Assembly: GCF_020523825.1 (NCBI RefSeq)
Contig: NZ_JAJALK010000019.1
Coordinates: 1 to 64,000 of the forward strand
Length of the DNA stretch: 64,000 bases
From: Methylobacterium brachiatum
Lineage (GTDB): Bacteria; Pseudomonadota; Alphaproteobacteria; Rhizobiales; Beijerinckiaceae
Direction: 5' to 3'
Shown: positions 60,543 to 64,000 of the stretch, piece by piece
How positions within the stretch are numbered: the stretch's first letter is position 1
Layout of the letters: every line of letters begins with the position of its first letter
The notes under the pieces: model-generated
Told to the model about the DNA's origin: nothing
Seen by the model: the letters and a program-made list of their open reading frames with translations, nothing else
Database searches by the model: none
Made by a program: the position numbers and the translations under genes

Positions 60543-61367
60543 ATGTCGTCCCCACCCTTTTCCGAGGCCATCGCGGCCAACCGCAAGGCCTGGGATGCTT
60601 CCGCTCCGTTTCACCGGGCGGATCCCACCTGGGATCGACTGACCCGTCACTTCGCCAGCAACCCGAACTTCTCCTGGTTCGACCCGCCGATGCAGGCGGC
60701 CCTGCAGGAGATCGGGCTCGCGGACAAGACGGTGGCCCATCTCTGCTGCAACAACGGCCGGGAGACCGTGTCGCTGATGAATCTCGGCGCCCGGGCGGCG
60801 GTGGGGTTCGACCAGTCGGAGGCGTTCCTGGACCAGGCCCGGGAGCTGGCCCGGATCGCCGGGCGCGCCTGCCAGTTCGTCGCCGGCGACGTGCACGCCA
60901 TCGACCCGCACTACGACGCCAGCTTCGACCTCGTGGTGATCACGATCGGCGTGTTCGGCTGGATGCCGGACCTCGCCCGGTTCATGGCGGTTCCCGCGCG
61001 GCTGCTGCGCCCGGGCGGCCGGATCCTCATCCACGAGGAGCACCCGATCACGAACGTGTTCGAGCCGAAACAGGAGCCGGCGCTCCTCGTCCGGCACTCC
61101 TACTTCCGCGACGCGCCCTTCGTGGGCGAGACCGCCATCGTGTACGGGGACGGCCCGGCACCGGAGGTCGGGCCGCATTACTGGTACGTGCATCCCATGA
61201 GCCGGGTGATCGAGAGCCTGATCGGCGCGGGGCTCGCGATCGAGCGGTTCCAGGAATTCCCGGACAACATCAGCACCACCGCCGACGAGCCCCTTTCGGC
61301 CGGCCGGCTGCTGCCGCTGAGCTACCTGCTCCAGGCCCGGAAAGGGCCGGAGCATCGAGCGCTCTAG
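60543..61367 (+). CDS. Class I SAM-dependent methyltransferase
   Basis: A 274-residue methyltransferase. Motif I is degenerate: VAHLCCNNGRETVSLMNLGARAAVGFDQSEAFLDQARE. The post-motifs ASFDLVVITIGVFGWMPDLARFM and RLLRPGGRILIHEEHP are of methyltransf_11/25 type. The CCNNG in place of the usual GxGxG is typical of one small subfamily. The substrate is unknown. It overlaps the 3' end of the convergent acuI gene by 4 bases. Confidence 0.88.
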   Translation: MSSPPFSEAIAANRKAWDASAPFHRADPTWDRLTRHFASNPNFSWFDPPMQAALQEIGLADKTVAHLCCNNGRETVSLMNLGARAAVGFDQSEAFLDQARELARIAGRACQFVAGDVHAIDPHYDASFDLVVITIGVFGWMPDLARFMAVPARLLRPGGRILIHEEHPITNVFEPKQEPALLVRHSYFRDAPFVGETAIVYGDGPAPEVGPHYWYVHPMSRVIESLIGAGLAIERFQEFPDNISTTADEPLSAGRLLPLSYLLQARKGPEHRAL

Positions 61368-62350
61368 CCGATTTCCACAACGGTGCGGCCCCGGATCCGG
61401 CCAGCCAGGATCTCCGGGCCGAGCCGGCCGACCTCCTCCAGGCGGACCCGGCTGGTCATGCGGGCGAGCGTGTCGAGATCGAGTTCCCGGGCGAGGCGCG
61501 CCCAGGCCTCGCGGCGCTTGGGCTGCGGGGTGGTGACGCTGTTGATCCCGAGCAGCGAGACGCCGCGCAGGATGAACGGCGCCACGGAGGTCGGCAGGTC
61601 CATGCCCTGGGCCAGCCCGCAGGCCGCCACCGCGCCGTCGGACCGGGTCTGCGCCAGCACGTTGGCCAGGGTGGTCGAGCCCACCGCGTCGATGCCGGCC
61701 GCCCAGCGCTCCTTGCCCAGCGGCTTGCCGGGCTTGGACAACTCTGCCCGGTCGAGGATCTCGGCAGCGCCGAGGCCCTTGAGGTAGTCGGCCTCGCCGT
61801 CCCGGCCCGTGGAGGCGATCACGTGCCAGCCGGCCCGGGCCAGCAGCGCCACCGCCACCGAGCCGACGCCGCCGGACGCCCCGGTGACGATCGCGGGCCC
61901 CTGCGCCGGCGTCAGCCCGTGCGCGTCGAGGGCCATCCGGGACAGCATCGCGGTGTAGCCCGCCGTGCCGATCGCCATGGCCTGTTCGGCGGTCAGCCCT
62001 TGGGGGAGCGGCACCAGCCAGTCGCCCTTGACCCGGGCACGCTCAGCGTAGGCGCCCAGATGCGTCTCGCCGACACCCCAGCCGGTGAGCACGACCGCGT
62101 CGCCGGGCTTGTAATCCGGGTGATCCGAGGCCTCGACGATCCCGGAGAAATCGATGCCGGGAATCATCGGGAAGCGGCGCACCACGGGCGACGTGCCGGT
62201 GAGCGCGAGCCCGTCCTTGTAGTTCAGGGTCGAGTGCGTCACCCGGACCGTGACGTCACCCTCCATCAGGTCGGCATCGTCGAAATCCCGGAAGGCGAGG
62301 CTCTGCCCGGCCTCGCCCTTGTCGATCACCCAGGCCTTGAACGTCCCCAT
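61364..62350 (-). CDS. acuI: Acryloyl-CoA reductase / YhdH-family quinone oxidoreductase
   Basis: A 328-residue zinc-free medium-chain dehydrogenase. Conserved are THSTLNYKDGLALTG, PMIPGIDFSGIV, VGETHLGAYAERARV, the Rossmann motif TGASGGVGSVAVALLARAGWHV and SVAPFILRGVSLLGINSV. This is the AcuI/YhdH group, which reduces acryloyl-CoA to propionyl-CoA with NADPH. In methylotrophs it can feed propionyl-CoA routes and detoxify acryloyl-CoA. The ATG at 62350 gives the family length. Confidence 0.92.
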   Translation of the reverse strand: MGTFKAWVIDKGEAGQSLAFRDFDDADLMEGDVTVRVTHSTLNYKDGLALTGTSPVVRRFPMIPGIDFSGIVEASDHPDYKPGDAVVLTGWGVGETHLGAYAERARVKGDWLVPLPQGLTAEQAMAIGTAGYTAMLSRMALDAHGLTPAQGPAIVTGASGGVGSVAVALLARAGWHVIASTGRDGEADYLKGLGAAEILDRAELSKPGKPLGKERWAAGIDAVGSTTLANVLAQTRSDGAVAACGLAQGMDLPTSVAPFILRGVSLLGINSVTTPQPKRREAWARLARELDLDTLARMTSRVRLEEVGRLGPEILAGRIRGRTVVEIG

Positions 62351-62412
62351 CACCACCTCCCATGCATGCGCCGTGAGGTGTCGCCGGGACGTCCGGAATC
62401 AAGGCGGCCGGA

Positions 62413-63003
62413 TCAGTAGCCGTCGTACCGGCTGCCGGTGGAGAAGCCGAGGCCGACGCCGATATCGGCCGAGCTGGCGCCCGTGATGCCGACGGCGTCC
62501 GGGATCGACCCGACCAGGGGCCCGCCATAGGAGGCGGCGCGGTAGCCGCCGCCATAGCCGCCGCGGACCGGCACCCAGCCGGCGCGGGCCGGCGCCACCA
62601 GGACGCGCCGGGAGACGGTGGCGTATTCCGGCGGGATGGTCTCGGGGATCGACTGGGCGGGCCGCACCAGCACGGTCCGGGTGCGCAGGGCGAAGCGCGG
62701 CGGCGTGGTGACCCAGCAGCCGATCAGCTCGCCGCCGGGACCGCGGCTCGTCTGCCAGACGCGACCGCCGGGCGAGACCATCACGCGCTCGGACACGGTG
62801 TCGTAGACCGGCGGCGTGGTGCGGTAGACCGTGCGCGGCGGCCGCACCAGCACGTTCTCCTGCACCGTGTCGTAGACCGGCGGGGACGTGACGTGGCGGT
62901 AGCATTCGGAGCCGTAGCAACCGCCGGCCTGCGCGGGGGCGGCGAACAGCAGGCCGCCGAAGACGGCGGCGAGAAGGGTGGAGCGTGCGACCGGCGCGGT
63001 CAT
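62413..63003 (-). CDS. Secreted protein with three YDTV-type repeats
   Basis: A 196-residue exported protein. The signal peptide is residues 1-26 (LLFAAPAQA). Three imperfect repeats follow: PPVYDTVQENVLVRPPRTV, PPVYDTVSERVMVSPGGRV and PPEYATVSRRVLVAPARAG, with a CW-containing spacer (GELIGCWVTTPPRF). The C-terminus is Gly/Tyr-rich (GGYGGGYRAASYGG) and ends SRYDGY. Three cysteines lie in the first third. The repeats are likely short beta-structures; the protein may be cell-surface associated. No functional family recognised. Confidence 0.75.
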   Translation of the reverse strand: MTAPVARSTLLAAVFGGLLFAAPAQAGGCYGSECYRHVTSPPVYDTVQENVLVRPPRTVYRTTPPVYDTVSERVMVSPGGRVWQTSRGPGGELIGCWVTTPPRFALRTRTVLVRPAQSIPETIPPEYATVSRRVLVAPARAGWVPVRGGYGGGYRAASYGGPLVGSIPDAVGITGASSADIGVGLGFSTGSRYDGY

Positions 63004-63447
63004 GGAGGTCCTCTGGTACGCGGTACGGGCGAGATGCTGCGCAAAGGCGGCGCTCGTCTCGACGCACTACAGGCCAGACTCGTTGCCCGACTCGCAAGCA
63101 GAGTTCAAAAGGAAGGTAAAATTACCCTCGGTCCCGATTGCGTAGTTACTGAATGCTTAGGTAAATCTCTCCAATCTACTGGATCGCCCGGCGCACGATG
63201 ATCGAGAGGCCGTCCGCCTCGGCGGCACGGCAACATGGCGTGGATTCAGGGTCGATATCGGCCGCCGCCCTTAGGCAAGTGACAGCTGCAAATGCCCCCG
63301 CTACCGTAGCCCCGTTGGGCGCACCCTCCCGTCACGAAGGCACCGGGCCACCGGCGCTTACGGCGGATTAGCCGACCGCTGTCGTTCGAGTAGGCAGACG
63401 GGAAGGGGGTGAGCGATGTGTTGATGATTCCGCTCTTGCGGATCACC

Positions 63448-63505
63448 GTTACGAGAAACCCGAGCGGTGAGTGGTCTGTGACCATCACGCTCGGGCTCGC
63501 GTAAC
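63448..63505. ncRNA. Candidate structured RNA: extended bulged hairpin
   Basis: The segments GTTAC, GAG, CCCGAGC, GTGA and TGGTC pair in order with GACCA, TCAC, GCTCGGG, CTC and GTAAC. That gives 24 base pairs with a 3-base loop and only small bulges. The strand cannot be told from pairing. No known RNA family (tmRNA, RNase P, SRP, 6S) was recognised. Confidence 0.4.
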
Positions 63506-63590
63506 ACGTAGCTGCCAGGCTACCCAACAAGAGGGTCCGCGGGTGGCCCCCCGCGGGCTCTCGCCCACATTATGTGGACCGATGCGCAGG

Positions 63591-63623
63591 AATGCAAACC
63601 CCCGCGCGAATGCAGGAACCCCC
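63591..63623. repeat. Short direct repeat AATGCA(R)nACCCCC
   Basis: AATGCAAACCCCC (63591-63603) and AATGCAGGAACCCCC (63609-63623) repeat in tandem. Two related GATGC(G)CAGG/GATGCAGG units flank them. Located just beyond the 3' end of the cell-wall hydrolase gene. Confidence 0.5.
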
Positions 63624-63639
63624 TGCCGATGCAGGCCGC

Positions 63640-64000
63640 TCAGGTCTGCCCGGGCTTGAGCTGGTAGAAGATGTGCCGCCCGATCACATCCATCTTGCGC
63701 AGGCGGCGCGCCCAGCCCGGCCGCACGTAGTCGGCGTGGTAGTGGGTGGCGGCGCCGACCTCGGCCAGGTAGGTCCGGCCCTCGATCACCGAGCGGGCGA
63801 TCCGGGTCGCCGATTCCCAGGCGCCGGCATCGGTGATGCGCAGGGACTTGCCCTCGCAGGCGAAGGAGAACTGGCAGCCCATGTAATGGTGCCGGTTCTG
63901 GTAGACGACGCCGCAGACGCTGCTCGGATAGAGGCCGCTCTTCACGCGGTTGAGGACCACCTGGGCGACGGCGGCCCGGCCGGCCTCGGATTCGCTGCGG
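63640..64000 (-). CDS. Cell wall hydrolase (SleB family), C-terminal part
   Basis: The gene continues beyond the right edge; 120 residues are visible. RSESEAGRAAVAQVVLNRVKSGLYPSSVCGVVYQ is the core of the SleB hydrolase_2 domain, followed by CQFSFACEGKS and ATHYHADYVRPGWARRLRKMDVIGRHIFY. Both are conserved in SleB/CwlJ enzymes that hydrolyse peptidoglycan. In alphaproteobacteria such enzymes are exported and thought to remodel the wall. The stop is at 63640. The N-terminal signal region is not visible. Confidence 0.93.
   Translation of the reverse strand, partial: RSESEAGRAAVAQVVLNRVKSGLYPSSVCGVVYQNRHHYMGCQFSFACEGKSLRITDAGAWESATRIARSVIEGRTYLAEVGAATHYHADYVRPGWARRLRKMDVIGRHIFYQLKPGQT

Larger units (their letters stand above)
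63004..63639. other. 636-bp gene-free, structure-rich intergenic region
   Basis: No convincing coding frame: a 94-codon minus-strand frame at 63246-63530 has poor codon bias and no recognisable motif. GC content is lower than the flanks, especially 63090-63180. The right half contains several nested inverted repeats (63448-63505, 63508-63523, 63531-63562, 63565-63577) and a short direct repeat (63591-63623). This suggests a non-coding RNA or the remains of a mobile element. Confidence 0.55.

Noticed and set aside
63246..63530. 94-codon minus-strand frame in the right intergenic region
   Set aside because: Atypical codon use, no recognisable domain, and it overlaps strong RNA-like hairpins; kept only as an alternative explanation.
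63004..63639. tmRNA, RNase P RNA, SRP RNA or 6S RNA
   Set aside because: None of the conserved core sequences of these RNAs that I know could be found in either orientation.

Overview
The window is about 64 kb of very GC-rich DNA from an alphaproteobacterium, most likely Methylobacterium or a close relative in the Hyphomicrobiales. This is inferred from the high GC with strong G/C third positions, frequent GTG starts, a GcrA C-terminal-type protein, TTAACC-type sites resembling CtrA boxes, BTLCP transglutaminase-like proteases, an FtrABCD-type iron uptake operon, and several alphaproteobacterial DUF families (DUF3126, DUF3072, DUF6429, DUF1508). It reads as an ordinary chromosomal segment. 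No rRNA, prophage, insertion sequence or CRISPR array was seen, and there is one tRNA, tRNA-Leu(GAG).

Layout. 0-9 kb: end of a polysaccharide export lipoprotein, an orphan Flp pilin, gluconokinase and a HAD phosphatase, a lytic transglycosylase, an XRE/shikimate-kinase fusion regulator, cysE, small conserved proteins and two BTLCP paralogues. 9.7-17.8 kb (minus strand): a valine/isobutyryl-CoA catabolic cluster (mmsA, acyl-CoA dehydrogenase, 3-hydroxyisobutyryl-CoA hydrolase, mmsB, enoyl-CoA hydratase, an unknown protein, an acyl-CoA synthetase) with a divergent LysR regulator. 18.9-22 kb: iron-type alcohol dehydrogenase, a RelB-type antitoxin with a frameshifted YafQ toxin, and an ABC substrate-binding protein. 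22.4-30.4 kb: the Flp/Tad pilus operon cpaBCDEF-tadBC. 30.4-37.6 kb: GcrA-like protein, sulfurtransferase, the ftrA-B-D-C ferrous iron operon and a divergent porin that joins two beta-barrel domains. 37.7-46.4 kb: lipB, a FliN-like protein, tRNA-Leu, an OPT transporter, a VapB antitoxin with a nonsense-mutated vapC, a DEAD-box helicase, a Tyr/Arg-rich secreted protein, a thioesterase and sodC. 46.4-53.5 kb: two RNA methyltransferases, CorA, a chemoreceptor and a B12/radical SAM protein of the hopanoid-methylase type. 53.6-64 kb: a second acyl-CoA dehydrogenase/hydratase/SDR operon, a Sua5 tRNA-modification enzyme, wrbA with a divergent LysR, a Gre-family factor, a methyltransferase, acuI, a repeat-containing secreted protein, a 636-bp gene-free stretch rich in RNA-like hairpins, and a partial cell-wall hydrolase.

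How the genes work together. Three pathways are coherent: isobutyryl-CoA to propionyl-CoA (valine branch), Flp pilus secretion and assembly (pilin gene 22 kb away, prepilin peptidase not in view), and periplasmic Fe2+ oxidation and uptake by Ftr. Two toxin-antitoxin modules have each lost the toxin by one point lesion while keeping the antitoxin. Between genes lie palindromic repeats of at least five types, including a bipartite double-hairpin element present twice.

I did not find a clearly new multi-gene system. The strongest open leads are the structured intergenic region at 63.25-63.63 kb, the double-barrel porin with its operator-like inverted repeat beside the iron operon, the paired toxin decay, and the mosaic base composition inside cpaC.
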